Positions 1 through 12,547 of a stretch of DNA of 64,000 bases are shown one piece after another. Positions within the stretch are counted from its first letter, which is position 1. Each line of letters starts with the position of its first letter. A program made the translations under genes and the position numbers. The stretch is from Kwoniella bestiolae CBS 10118 (taxonomy: Eukaryota > Basidiomycota > Tremellomycetes > Tremellales > Cryptococcaceae): the NCBI RefSeq assembly GCF_000512585.2, contig NC_089241.1, positions 2,046,001-2,110,000 of the forward strand. The letters run 5' to 3'. Under the pieces are notes generated by a model. It had not been told where the DNA came from, did no database searches, and was given only the letters and a program-made list of their open reading frames with translations.

Positions 1-1608
1 TCAGGTTGTGATTCGCCGTTCTTCTTGTCTAATAAGTGATCTTGGACGCTGATAGCACAGTTTAGTTGTCCATTCGGCAATCACAATACACGGCATGGCT
101 CACATGAAATGACCCATATCTCTCATTTCTTCGTAATCCATACCTTCCTCTTTCTGCTTAGGACCTTTCAATTCTTCAGGAATTTTCTCCCACCAAATCG
201 CGGAATATCCAATCTCCAGTGTAATCGATGGATCTTTCTCCCATCTCGTCACGCTCAAAGCGATGAATAAGCTTCTACCAATCTCAGGAGGAATGTCGGT
301 AGATCCTTCATCCTCCTCTTCTTCTTCTACCGAGGTAGGTCTGGGCCGTTGTGAGTCTGGGAGAGAAGCGAGCAGTCCACCGCTGATGGCAAGGATGAAA
401 GCTTGTTGGCAGTGGAAATGGTACGATGCGCCAGTGTCGTTGAAGGGAGTAGAGGAGCCTGATGAGATGGAGGGTGAGGGTGAGATTGCATCTCTGGTTG
501 GTGGGATTGGTGCTCCGACGTCGAATACGACATAATTGTTGGGTGGGGCAGGTTCAGTTGTAGGTGATTTTTGCTTTTCTGCATCTGATGTAAGCTCAAG
601 ACCAATCGATTATGACTACAAGCCTTTCAGGTGACTCACCAACATTTGTCATCGCAGATTTCTCATTCCCATCATTCAAGGGAAATCCGCCCCAGCCTGT
701 GCCATCAGCGACTTCTTGACGAGCCGCAGCACTCTTGACCGATCGTTCTGGACCTTTCCTCAGACCCGGTCCCTCCGTGAAATTATCCTTCAAAGCTTCG
801 TACCGATGTGGATCAAACTCAGGAACAGGTATACCTTGTCTTCGATATCTGTCTACTGTCCTACCATCTTTCCCGACCTTCTTAGATAGCTCTTTGAGGA
901 AGCCAGAGGAGCCAATTTTGATAGGTACCTTTCATGGGAGATCTCGTCAGCTCATTGACCCTTAAAGTTTCAAGCAGATTGAGAATGACTCACGATGGTG
1001 ACCATGTCACTAGCTCTACAAGGATAACTAGGCAAGGGTACCCAATCATCTTTCCCTTCTTCCAAGGAAGGCATCTCAAGTTTGGCTGCTTTCTCTTCAC
1101 CATTTTCCTCGGCCAACAATTCTGCTCGTTTTGCGTGGTATTTCCTCCAGGACGGAGTAGTCAGTCGCATTTCATGGATGTAGTATTGCAGATATTGAAG
1201 TTGCTTGATCTTCCAGAGAAGTCGAGGTTTACCATATTCGTCGGTACCTATCATTTTGTCACCTGAATTGAAGGAACTTATCTGGTGGAAAGCTGACTTA
1301 CCTATGTAAAGAGTCAAACCGCCATCACCAGGTGTACGAAGTGGATGATCAGGCTGGCATAGCGCATAACCATTGATCAGAGCCCCCATCGCTTGAGCCT
1401 ACTGGATCGTCAGCTGATGACAACTTTCATACCGCGACAGCTCATAAAACGGAAGAACACTAACATGAGAGGGACTCAGCTTATCGATATACCTGAATAC
1501 GATATCGGAATGTTTGAAATATCCATCCTTGACGAATTCCAACCCTTCCTTGGAAAGAGGTTTGGTCGGCTGGGCTGGTCGCTCGACAGTCTCTGTGTCG
1601 ATGCTCAT
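1..1608 (-). CDS. GFD2/YDR514C-like RNase H-fold protein, 3' part cut off by the window
   Basis: The start is the ATG at 1606-1608 (MSIDTETVER). At least five introns are visible; clear ones have donors just after TTGTACATAG near 1300, MVTI near 995 and NV near 647, and the last spans about 49-103. The core reads FIALSVTRWEKDP, then EIGYSAIWWE, then, after the last intron, IVQDHLLDKKNGE. That order matches the GFD2/YDR514C family (an acidic strand, EIG plus aromatics, then a V.EN..L.NG strand), a fungal RNase H-like fold linked by name to DBP5 mRNA export. The upstream 270 residues, including YLQYYIHEMRL, are not recognised. The usual acidic pair in the first strand reads S-V-T here, so nuclease activity is doubtful. 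The frame is still open at base 1. Family call is moderate; the upstream domain is unknown. Confidence 0.6.
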
Positions 1609-2008
1609 TTTGAAGAACGTTTAGAGAGTGATTTCATATCATTGAGCAGTAAGGAAGAAGAACGAGTTGATCAGTAGAGAGTGAGAAGGAAGACATCATC
1701 CCAAGTTCAATGTTTACGAGGAATGGCTACAGTGATCAAGGTCCAAGCGTTGGATAGTTGACTGACTTGACGACTGGATGACCTCCACCTTGGGATTTCA
1801 ACTGCGCATTAGTATCAATTACGTAATACATTCCATCTGCGTCATGTTTTCCTATCATATGCATGCCAAGAATGAAGTCCTCGTATGGTCGACGTTGAAA
1901 GAGCGAATAAAGATAAGCAAAAGATGAAGACAACGTCCTCTGCATTTCATCTCTTCACAGTCTAACATACCATCTCAAATCCTATACACAACACATACCA
2001 CAGCATTC
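1609..2008. other. Divergent intergenic region between the GFD2-like and transporter genes
   Basis: No convincing coding segment is seen. It should hold both promoters and 5' leaders. The only standout is the bZIP-type palindrome at 1818-1827. The minus-strand open frame at 1736-1945 has no support. Confidence 0.5.
1818..1827. promoter_or_regulatory. bZIP-type palindrome ATTACGTAAT
   Basis: A perfect 10-bp palindrome containing TTACGTAA, the classic Yap/CREB-type bZIP site of fungi. It lies about 190 bp upstream of the transporter ATG and 210 bp upstream of the GFD2-like ATG. Binding is inferred from the motif only. Confidence 0.35.
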
Positions 2009-4577
2009 ATGCCCGACTCGATGGGCTTAGACGACTCAGTACCTAGTAGGTCTATCTCACACCCTTATCAGACCAAGAAACGTTCGTCTTGCTAATGATG
2101 GGGGATAGTCAAAACCCTCCTTATCACCGTCTTCGAGGTGAGTCGTCAGCCTCGCCATGCAGGAAAAGCAACAACTGATGATTATGAGCACAACAGTCCG
2201 TAGTAGAAGTATTCTTACTATGTCTAGCTGGATACATTCTCTCCAAAGCTGGTGTTACCGATAAGGCCACTCAGAGGAAGTTGAACGTTATCAATGTTTC
2301 TCTATTCACACCCGCTTTGCTTTTCTCCAAGGTGAGCTACTTGATTTGTCATGCCCTCCTCGCTGCAAGGTTGACTAGCTGATCCTTCTTGATGGGTGTG
2401 AATAGGTTGCATACTCTCTTACTCCGGCCAAACTCAAGGAGATGTGGATAATTCCTCTTGGGTAAGTATTCCCTATCAATAATGCTCGTCTGACTACCGC
2501 AAATGCTCACGCGATGTGGGATACGGACAGCTTCGTCGTAGTAACAGGGTTATCAGCAGGAGTAGCATGGGTTTTAGCAAAACTGTTCAAACTGAAGAAA
2601 TCACAAACGTGCGTTGAAATACCCAAAGGGACTTACGTACATGCATATACACGACTTTCATACTGATGCTAAGATCTCTCTCATCAGGGCGTATGCCATG
2701 TGTGCTGCTATGTTCCAGAACAGGTGAGCTCTATATTCCAGGCATTTCCCTATATGAGATCAAGCTGACATTTCATGGATAGTAACTCGTTGCCCATCGC
2801 TTTGATCCAGGTCAGTTGTCGAAAAGTGTGGGGAGGATCACTGCTTGAGCTGATAGTGCATTTGGATAGTCCCTCGTCATCGAAGTGCCTGGCTTGAAAT
2901 GGGGTAAAGACGACACGAAAGATCAGATGCTGGGTCGAGCATTGACGTATCTGGTCTTGTATTCCACCTTGGGAATGATGGTAAGCTAGCACATTACATA
3001 GAGATATATCTTGCAAAGCTGATGTACCGGCAGCTACGTTGGTCTTGGGGAGTAAAACTTCTCTCCCAAGCAGACGACGAAGCTATCGAAGTAGAAGCCG
3101 AACCAAACCATCGTCCAATTGTACATGATCATACCGTCCAATCACCTGAGGCATTAGCTCCACACCCGGGAGCACGGGAGACCGACCCCTTCTTCACTTC
3201 AGCCGATAACATAGCGCATGACGAGCAAGACGAACGACGAAACCCATCTGGGCAGTTCATCATTTCATCGCCATCTGCTATCGACGAAGAACCCGATTCA
3301 CCGACTGTTCCATTCACCGCACCAGGGTCGGCTCATTCGATGCACCCTCCCCTTGTTAAGCGAGGTTCAACGGCTGGACATAGCATAATGAGCAGAAGGA
3401 GCTCGACGCTCAGCCAACATAGGAAGAAGTTGACCAGAACTGAGAGTGGAAGGGAGTTTTGGGGATTACCTGAACAGCCTAAGGTTCATCATATAGCGCT
3501 TATTAAGGAGGATAGCAGTGAGAGTGAACACGAGGACGAGGAGTGGGTAAGTATATCTCATTCTGCTCCGAATTGTTACAACAATGCTAATTGAGGAGTA
3601 GGGTACACTTACCCCTTCACTTCGTCGTCGACCTCTTGAACCTCCCAGATCACCCTTCCAATCGTTTTTGTTCAAAGTCAAGAACCGTACCAAGACTTCT
3701 CTCAAGGCTATCAACGATTTCATGACTGTGCCAATGTACGCTGCTTTACTGTCAATCTTCATCGCTATGATCCCTCCGCTACAAGCTCAGATGACTAGAC
3801 TCAAACCTTTGGAACAAGCTATCAAAGGTGCTGGCCAATGTTCTAGTGAGTTTGCGTTGGCACGATCCTATCATTCCCCTCTTACCGATGCGTCTTGGGG
3901 AAATGCTGACGATATCTGCGGAACAGTCCCCGTCACACTGGTAGTCTTGGGGGCCTTTTTTTACACCCCACCCGATGTCAAGCCGGGGTCAGGAACCATT
4001 CAATTATCCAACTCGCACGAAGAATACAACAAGAAACCCAATGGTCTTCTAGGATATCTTAAATCCCTCTTTGGTGGATCGAATGGATCATCCAGTATCA
4101 ACGATAAATCAAGAGCATACCCAGGAGAGAACAAGACAGTCTTCGTAGCGGTCATCAGTCGAATGATCATCGTCCCTCTCCTGATGTTACCTGTTCTAGC
4201 CCTCATCGCGAAATACGATCCGTTCGAAGCTGCCGAAGATCCCGTGTTTATCTTATCTGCGATCCTTTTGGTCTCATCGGTATGTCCAGCGCCAGATGAT
4301 TTGATCATATGTTCAAGGATGTAAAGCTGATATCTCGGATGGTTTAGCCCCCCGCCCTGACATTAGCTCAAATTACCCAAGCAGCTTCGGGGGATGCGTT
4401 CGAGAGGTTGATCAGTAAGACTATAAGTTGGAGTTATGCTGTGTTGACCCCTCCGTGAGTTATCCCTTTTGTTTGTCTTCGATTAAATGGTGTGCATATA
4501 GCTGACTTTCAATGCGACTTTACAGATTGACTTTGGTGTATGTTGTGATTGGATTGATATTTGGAAGATTGCAATGA
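2009..4577 (+). CDS. Auxin efflux carrier family (Mem_trans) membrane transporter
   Basis: This is a multi-exon gene from ATG 2009 to TGA 4575-4577. After a 13-codon start and a short intron, the protein enters a hydrophobic half (ESVVEVFLLCLAGYILSKAG, TPALLFSKV, GFVVVTGLSAGVAW). The family signature QNSNSLPIALIQSL follows, then a long hydrophilic, Ser-rich cytosolic loop (about 3050-3640), then a second membrane half (VPMYAALLSIFIAMIPPLQA, TLVVLGAFFY, MIIVPLLMLPVLALI, PPALTLAQITQ, LVYVVIGLIFGRLQ). Two membrane halves joined by a loop is the architecture of the fungal PIN-like/ECM3-type carriers. Substrate in fungi is not established; the yeast relatives sit in the ER or other inner membranes. 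About nine introns were placed by eye. The family call is firm, individual borders less so. Confidence 0.88.
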
Positions 4578-5013
4578 GTCGATCGGAGAATTCATAAGGA
4601 AAATGTGAAGTGGTAGAATGGGAACAAAAAAAAATAAACGGATTTGTGATCAATGCTTAGTGTCAGTGTCGCTGTTTTGAATGCCATCCAAAATACAAAC
4701 ATGCATTTGGTATCTCCGCTATCCTATCTTGCCATTTCGCTTTCCCATTGAAGTTACCCGTCGGCAGAACAGAACCAGATGTCGCGAAAAGTAGGCGTTC
4801 AATTGATACACTTTAAACAGGAAAATCATTATTCATTCGTTAAGTACATTAAATTCACATTATATGGAGCACCATGTATGAGTAAGATCTTCGTAACAAA
4901 GCACAAAGCACAAAGCAGATAAAGTCCCTTCATCGAGTAAAATCAAACACATAGTCCATTCAAATTTCAGATAGATCATCCTCTATACATCTCTTTACAT
5001 GATTAGATCTTCT
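4578..5013. other. Convergent 3' intergenic region
   Basis: Two genes end towards each other here. The stretch is AT-rich, with runs such as aaaaaaaaataaa just after 4620, as expected of 3' UTRs. No gene is seen. Confidence 0.5.
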
Positions 5014-8000
5014 TTAGATCTTCAACAGCCCTTTTCCAGTGAAAGCAGATTTCCGCTCCTTATCATCAGGTACCAAGCTCACCAGCGGTTGTTGGTGTAC
5101 TGAGGGTCCGGAACCACTATTATGGCTTGCCAGACTTGGTCTCTTGGCGGTAGCTGTGGGCGTGGGGAGTTGACTGGATATCATGGATGGGTGCGTTTGG
5201 GAGATGGCGTAGCTCTGTATTTCCAGTTCCCAAACTCAAAGTTAGTTCCATATCTTATCTCCATCTCAAAATCACCCACAAAAGGCAGGTGAACAGATGG
5301 AGCAGTAAACTGTGAATTATCAACTCACCTTGGCATCGTATATAGCAGCCATCAATTTAAACGCCAGACCCTCATCGCACGAGAAGATGTGGGCGTAATC
5401 CGATGGATCCTCAAAGTTGGAGGAGGGTTCGACTATCCGCATTAACACGAACGATCAGCCTCGTCGTCTCTTATCTCTTTATCGCCTGTTCCGTCATCAT
5501 AATATCCAGGAAACCAAAGGGTTCAATGAGAGTGCGGATACTTCTACTCACCTCGCTTCATTATGAACGTAGAAGGTTTCGGCGCATCATACCCCCTGGT
5601 AACAGCGTAAATATCAAAGAACAGACTATTTATATGAATTTCATCTTTGTTCTGCACACCCCACAGACCATTACATCAGCACTGACCCACCCAGTGCCAA
5701 GTAAGCAGGTACATCAACTCACCTTCTCATTCTTAGCCAAGAACACCTGTCCACCTCTAGTTTCCAACCACCTCTTCGTCCATTTGCCCTTTTTCGTCTC
5801 GTATTGTACCCATTGACCCAGCATTGGCGGAAAGGTCGGTACGGCCTATACACAAACCCAAACTCATCAACATCCAATCTCCAACGGCTATGCAAACAAG
5901 TGGAATGTCACCTCACCCTAGCCCAAGTCGGCATCCCCCTATTACTCTGCTTAAACACGAAACAATTGAACTTGGCAGTTTGGTCCCACCCTTTGACGAT
6001 GGGTAATAAAGGCTCGTATTCTCTTATTTGTCTTTCTGCAAACCCCGCACAAACCAAACATATCAGCTATCCACTCATTGACGCTACTACCGCTACCTGA
6101 CTTCAAGGGGATCGGCTCTCTGAATGGAGTGGGAAAAGCAAACAGCCCAAACTCACCACAACCCATCTCCGCGAATATCTCACACAGCACCCAGCTCTTC
6201 CCAACCGTAGCATCCACAAGATCGCCCTTATGATACGTACTGACCAACACCTCCCTGGCAGTAGTGGTGCTCGTAAGGTCCAACATGATTTTCTTCCCGT
6301 TCAAGGCGGAGACAAAGGCAGGTACACTCGCATGAACCCTTTGTGCCGGTGTGGCGGCAACGGCGCCAGCAGAAGCAGAAGCAGGATGATGGGATGACGA
6401 AGTGTGAGCGTGAGCGTGGGGTAATGGTTCAGTCACGGATCTGGCATGTAAAGCTGCAGATTCGTCCCTCTGGGTCAGAGGTGATACGCCATTAGAATGA
6501 GCTCTAGATCTAGATGACGCGACAGAGTACTGCGTAGCATTGGTATTGCTCCGTGTCACCTGAGCCGACAGATCGTCTTGCCTCGATGGCGCTCTCGTAC
6601 CGGCTGGAGCACCTGGTATTCTGGATGAGGAGCTCGTAGCTACCGAGCTCTGTCTTGATCTATCTCCATATCCCCCCATGGGATGAGATGTAGGTTCGTG
6701 AGAATACCCTTGCATCGCCTGAGCGAAGGCTGGATCAACCCTCTTAGCGGAGGGGATCCTACCGAAGGAGGTGTTCGTAGGTGAGATGGCGCTTTCGGGA
6801 TTGAATACTCCGTGAGACTGGGGCGCTCTGTGCGGGATGGTAGTTTGGGTCTGGATAGGAGGTAAAGGTGGATGATCATGTTTCCAACTTCCAGTCGTAG
6901 GTGAGGGATGAGCAGCGTGACCTTGACTTTGGGCTCTTCGGATCCCGTAATCCAATGTAGGCGGTAAAGAAGGTTCTCTCATCGATCGATGGGTCTTCAG
7001 ACCTTGTGGTATCATACCAGGTCCAGCAGCTTCTCTCTCCGCTCGTCTAATCAATACGGCCTCCAACTTCTTTGTAAGCACATCAGCGGGTATACCACCC
7101 TCACCATCCCACCCATGTTCGCCACCTGGATTCCTGCCTTGCGTCTTCTCGCTCTTCCTCCGTTCGACTACTTTGACCTGCTTGGCCTTCCTCGCTTCAC
7201 GGGTCTTTCGGCGTGTCTCCCGGCGTTGTAGTTGAGCAGCAGCAGCCTCAGGATGAAGTTTCGATAGAGGCACATCATCATCTTCCGATGAAGACGCTTC
7301 ACTTCCCTCTCGATCGGTCAGATTATCCCTCTCTCGTTCAGGACTACTGTCCCGAGAAGAATTACCACTTCCCGAAGCTCTGCCTCTCCCTTTAGAAGAG
7401 AAAGACGAATTGAGGTATTCCATCCCTACGGAGGTAGCGTGCGTGACGGTCGACCCAGAACCGCGCCTATCGGTAGACATCGAGTTGTTGACGGTAGTCT
7501 GGTGAGAGCTGTTTCGGGAAGAAGCAGCAACAGCTACGATGCTCAATACATCTGATCGGTCCGAATGCTGAGTGGAGGGTATGATAGGTTCTACAACTTC
7601 TTCGTCGGCGACGTAGGGCAAGCCGAAGTCGAGCGAATCGTTACCGGGAGCCTCTGGGAAAGAGTTGAGAGCGACATTCCAGCTTGCCGTTGAGCTGATG
7701 GTCTCTGACCTTGGCATGTCTACTTGTAGATGAGTTGTTGGTGCATCATCTGTAAGGTCTATCGCATGTTCTAGGTCATCTTCGAGCTGTACTTCCGCAA
7801 TTGGTGGAGGTGTGATGTTCTCTTTGTCCTCTTCCAAAGCTTTTGCCTTGTCCTTGTCCGTTTCTGCCGACGTGTCCATCTCTTCTGGCTCATCGTGTAT
7901 CTCCTTCTTTTCTTTCTCCGCACTAGGCCATATCCCAAGCTGCTCATACAGATCGAAGAATGACGAACTGGTGGGAGGTGACTTGAAGCTCATACTCGTT

Positions 8001-9836
8001 GATCTCGATCTGGGTAAGAGTACGGCGCCCGATCCACTACGCTGGATTGGTGCGGCGAGGTTCGTGCTTGATGCAGATGCAGGGACGGGAGGTAGAGGAG
8101 CACTGGGTGGCATACTGATTCTAGGGCTTTCTTCAGGAGTGGAAGAGGAGTCGTCTGAGATGATAGAAGGTAATGAGGGTGATCTCGACGCGCCTTGGAA
8201 GTATGGCGGTTGTGGTGGGAGGAGAGGGGGACTTTCGATTGGAGGAGCCAAAGAAGCTTGAGTTGGTGGGTGCTCTAGTGGTTCCAGATTACCGGGCTGT
8301 TCGGGAGCAGCGTGAGCGAATATATTCAATCCGACTAGGGAACTCATCCGTTTTGACAATTTGGAAGAATGTCCCGCTCGATCCTGTTCTTTCTCTTTCT
8401 CTTTGGATATATTCCTTGAATTCTCTCGTTGATGTAGCGTTGCAAAGCTCTTTGCTTTCATTATAGCAGGTTTCGAATGACCAGGTAACAGATTCTTCAG
8501 ATCCCTCAAACTTGGTGAATTGTGTCGTAGTGTCGGACGGGGCTTTGGTGAAGCGAGAGGGGAAGATATGGGATTATTGCATGTGAGATCCAGACTCGAC
8601 GCAAAGGGATCATTGAGGGAATTAGGGAATAATGGAGGGACAAAGGATTCAGACGTAGTTGAAGGTGGAGTCGAAAGGTATCCCGGTGCGGGCAGGTTAT
8701 TGTACCTCCTTGAATCTCCTAGAGGGGGCGTTGAGGCTGAGAAAGCCTTTCCCAAAGAGTGATTGGACGGTCCAGGAAGATTAGGCAGATTGGGCATGGG
8801 AGGTGGAGATAGGGATGCTTCTTTGTTTGATGCTGCTTCGCGCAATGCCGCTGAGGATTTGGATTTGAAGATCCTTTGCATACCTCTTTTCCAGGATGAT
8901 CCTGACTTGGGTGTTTTCGTGGTTTTGGAATTCGTTGTTGAGACGATTGGTGGAGTGGGGAACGTAGCTGGAGTTTCGAACGTTGATGAAGAGTAGTTGA
9001 GAGGTGAGAATGTGGGTGAACTGAAGGAAGCTGGTGATGACTCCGTTATGAAGGATGCTGGTGTTGCTGGTATGGGGAGCGGAGGAGGAGCTTCAAACTA
9101 AGAATGATCATATCAGAGTTGAAGTCAAATTATGTTGTTTCAGATCAATACCACTTACCGATTCATCTGCATCTGGGGTAACGTTCACCGACAACTCCCC
9201 TCTGCTGCCTTTCCCTCTTAGTAAACCTTTACTTTTCTTCTTCTCCAAACCTTTAGGAGGAACAGGCAGTGGTACAGGAATCTGTTCCTCCACGCTCATA
9301 CTAGGGCTATTATGCAATTGCGACATACTTGGTCTTCTCCAAGTCCAATTCTTATCATTCCCAGCCGAAGTAGAGTATACAGTCCCCGTCCTATTCTTAG
9401 TCCCACCACCAATTATCGTAATTTTTCTCGAAGGACCCTGTTGCTTAGAATTCAAGTTATCTTCCTCTTCATCCCACAATCCATCTTGCGAGTAGATCCC
9501 TACAGTAGGCGTACCAGGAGCTTGAACGATCCTATCGAATTCCGACGAATAGCGATAAACGATATCATCGACATTGTTCGTATTGGAAATGCTCTGCTGT
9601 GATTTTGGGATGGCTTGAGCGAAATTCGTTGCGCTCCTGGAGACTCCTTCCTGTTGCAAGGGGAAGTAAGAATCGTATAGCTGGATAGAGGCTTGAGTAG
9701 GGGGCTGAGCATGATAGCGGAATCTGGAATGATAGGACTGTTGGTGTTGCTGTGGTGGTGGATTTGGGTAGTATCGTGGATCCTGCTCGAATGGTAATGC
9801 CCCGATCTGATGGGGTGAGTATTTGGGATCTGACAT
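5014..9836 (-). CDS. Large RA-PH domain adaptor protein
   Basis: The protein is about 1,250 residues. The chosen start is MSDPKYSPHQ at 9836; an in-frame upstream ATG-like start at 9947 would add 37 residues. The first intron (9098-9158) joins DADES to FEAPPPLP. A long Ser/Pro-rich disordered region follows. Near the C-terminus is a Ras-association domain (KKIMLDLTSTTTAREVLV, KSWVLCEIFAEMGCERQI, LLPIVKGWDQT) and then a PH domain (GQWVQYETKKGKWTKRWLE, GGQVFLAKNEK, FDIYAVTRGYD, SDYAHIFSCDE). The tandem RA-PH order is that of the Grb7 and MRL (RIAM/lamellipodin) adaptors, which link Ras-family GTPases to membrane lipids and actin. The gene ends at TAA 5014-5016, with introns at 5215-5328 and others between 5440 and 6155. 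A role in polarity or Ras signalling is inference. Confidence 0.82.
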
Positions 9837-11736
9837 GTTGATCGGATCAAAAGGCAGGTGGTCGGTTTTGGAATTGACAAGAGAGTTGTTATAAACCCAG
9901 CTTCCAGTCTGGTTCTTCAACTTTTCTTGTATTTCTTCTCTGATCACTTATATAACCTGGTTGGTGATGGACCTGTAATCTCACTTGTTGTAACAGCTTT
10001 ACCAGGTGGGGTGCCGATTATGTCGATTAGTGAGTGAACATATGTGATGGGGCTGATGATTGATCGTTTGGATGTGTACAAACTACTGTCTGATGTGATG
10101 TGATGATGCACGCGTGACAAGCTGCTGTCTCGGATAGGATGTGAACGAGGGGTAGTGGTAGTGATTGAAATGAGTGTGTGATGATCTGACTATGAATAAT
10201 GAATTCTCGTCTCTTGCTAAGATGGTACGAGGCTAAGATAGTGCTTGGTATGATGGTAATGGTGGTGGTCTGTGCTGTATATTAATTGATGCTAATGATG
10301 CTAAGGACATGGATGAAATCATAAAGGGAGAGTGGATGTGTGCACGAGCGTCAACAACTACAAGGTGGTTGTTTAGTGTGTTTCCTGTGGTGTAATCTTA
10401 TTTTCGATTGACTGAACCCTGAATTACTCGAGTACAAAACATCATGTCAACAAGAACAAAAACAAGTCGCGCTCATTTCATCATTTCACACCAATCTGCC
10501 ACATTCACATTCACAGTAAGTCATAGAGAAAAATCAAAAAGCAAAAAACACGAGGTCCTCGCAGGTGAATAGTGGCGTTGTGCACGCAACGGCATATGGT
10601 TAATTTCCCTCTGTCGTAGAAGACATGATGCATGGCATCGTAAGCTCACTGCCAAGCACAAAGCACATGCATGAAAGATACGATATCGATACGAAAGGGA
10701 TATGTACCTCTGCATCATCGACTTTTGGGAACCTGTTATATATGATCGAAAATCATCAGGAAGCGTCGATGTTTTCGACAAGTATCCTTTCCGTATGCTG
10801 CTTGATCGAGGTGCAAGGTCTAGTACATACCATAGCTGACATTCGCATCCTCCAGTATCCAGTTCCGGATCTAACGCAAGTCAGCTAGCGAGCCGCCAAT
10901 CAGCCTCTCTCAGAGCGTCACATAGTGCCTCGCCAAACCATCCCGATCCGATCCGCTATAACCCTTCATCCAGTATTCTTGAGTTATTCCATATGCATCT
11001 CGAGTGATCTCGATCACAATACAATCGGACTGTCGATCATGCTTGCGACTACTGTACCTCACCCAGCAGAGAAAACTTCATTCAAGTTCGTCCGTCCATA
11101 GCAAAGTCCAATATCCCGACAGATCCCGACTGGGCAACGTCCAACTCCGAAAACATGTCCCGAAAGGGGTTACTGTGTGTATGTCCATCCCCCCTACCCT
11201 CGCTAAGTGAGTGCGCGAGTGTAATCGAAGAGATCCCACTGGAACTGGAATCATGTCTCACTGACCTGAATAGGACAGCAGAATCAGCGGTCCCCTCCGA
11301 AGTTTCGAAAAGTCCAGGTCGGATCGGAACGTTAGGGTAGTACGAACAAGGTTCAGACAAAGCCGAGACGGCCGTACCGTAGCGTATCGTTGTTGTTTTA
11401 CCTGTTTGAGAAAATCACTTGCTGTGCCTTATCTGGGTCGACAGGAAGGACAAACGCTGAGGACAAGCAAGCGATCAGAACGAGAAACAGGTGAGGTGAC
11501 ATACTTGTACTTATACTTGCCCTTTTTGATCTTCAGGCACGGAACACAGAAAGAATCGTTTAAATTTTGCTTGTTAAGGTCCAAAAGACGTTACTTAATC
11601 GTACATACTACATACCAAAGCTTGATTGCTAGGTATGATTAGGCGTATATGGAATACCCGCTCACTCTTTTCAACTCAGTTGAGGTGTTCCACTCCGATT
11701 CAACTTGATTGGAGGCGGCGTGGGCGTGGGATAACA

Positions 11737-11748
11737 TACAGTACTGTA
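11737..11748. promoter_or_regulatory. Palindrome TACAGTACTGTA
   Basis: A perfect 12-bp palindrome about 800 bp upstream of the gene at 12548. Related half-sites (CTGTACTG) recur near 11768 and 11946, the latter followed by GATACAGTAG. A cluster of similar dyads suggests a transcription factor site; the factor is unknown. Confidence 0.25.
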
Positions 11749-12375
11749 CGATGTTTCGCAAAAAGGCTGTACTGCACAACCGTACTTTGACTTGCAATGG
11801 AGCTGAATGGCGAACACGGAAGTAGGACTTTGTTCCTCTCAGTTTCAGCTCACAACGACTGGATTACGTGAATCTGATGCTGTAAAAACGGGGCTAGGAA
11901 AGATCGACGTGACGTAACTCTTTGCCCTGCCGAGACAGACAGAACTGTACTGCCGATACAGTAGCAAAGCAGCGCAGCGCACAAGGGCCAGCCAAAAAAA
12001 GGTGAAACCTCAGATTCCATGTCATTCCCGTTATGTTCCGTCAGGACATATGTACATAGTTACTCCGTGTACCTTTTTTGCGTGTTGGTTTGGTACCTTA
12101 TCGACATGGACCAAGACGAGTTTCAACGCTTGAGCAGAGCTGGGAGCTTGTGAGCGTCTACCCGATAGGATAGGATAGGATTGTTCCTGTTCTTAGGCGT
12201 CATACCGTGAATGGGGGGTGGGTTGTACCTGGTCCTCCTACTTCTCGAGGATGACAATAAAATTCCAACGGAGAGATACGGATACGGTTCATCCTCTGAT
12301 TCAGTTGTCTTTTCCTTCCCTTCTTTTCAGTCCAAATACTGAATAAGTGTTCTTCACAAGATCCACATATCCATC

Positions 12376-12385
12376 TTATATATAG
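12376..12385 (+). promoter_or_regulatory. TATA-like element TTATATATAG
   Basis: The only clear TATA-like run close to the gene at 12548, about 165 bp before its ATG, followed by a GA-rich tract and then C/A-rich leader sequence. Assignment is by motif and position only. Confidence 0.4.
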
Positions 12386-12547
12386 AGAGAGAGGAGATAT
12401 ACATTCCCAATCTCATTCCCAGTTTATTGGATCTCGCATCAGTGCACAGCATAATATTCAATCGAAACTAACGGATTAACTCAAACTTCAATCGAGATCA
12501 CTTGTCTATAGATCACCCAGCACCATACCATACGTACTCTACACACC

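Larger units (their letters stand above)
9837..12547. other. 2.7 kb non-coding region between divergent genes
   Basis: No open frame here has the codon pattern or splice context of its neighbours. The left part (9950-10400) is rich in TGATG/TGGTG repeats. The right part carries several copies of a CTGTAC/TACTGTA motif and a TATA-like box before the next gene. It probably holds two long 5' leaders and an extended promoter, possibly an unannotated lncRNA. Small open frames at 11004-11210 and 11406-11642 are unsupported. Confidence 0.45.

Noticed and set aside
10521..11640. Several small open frames in the long non-coding region.
   Set aside because: They overlap on both strands, lack splice sites giving longer proteins, and match nothing recognised.
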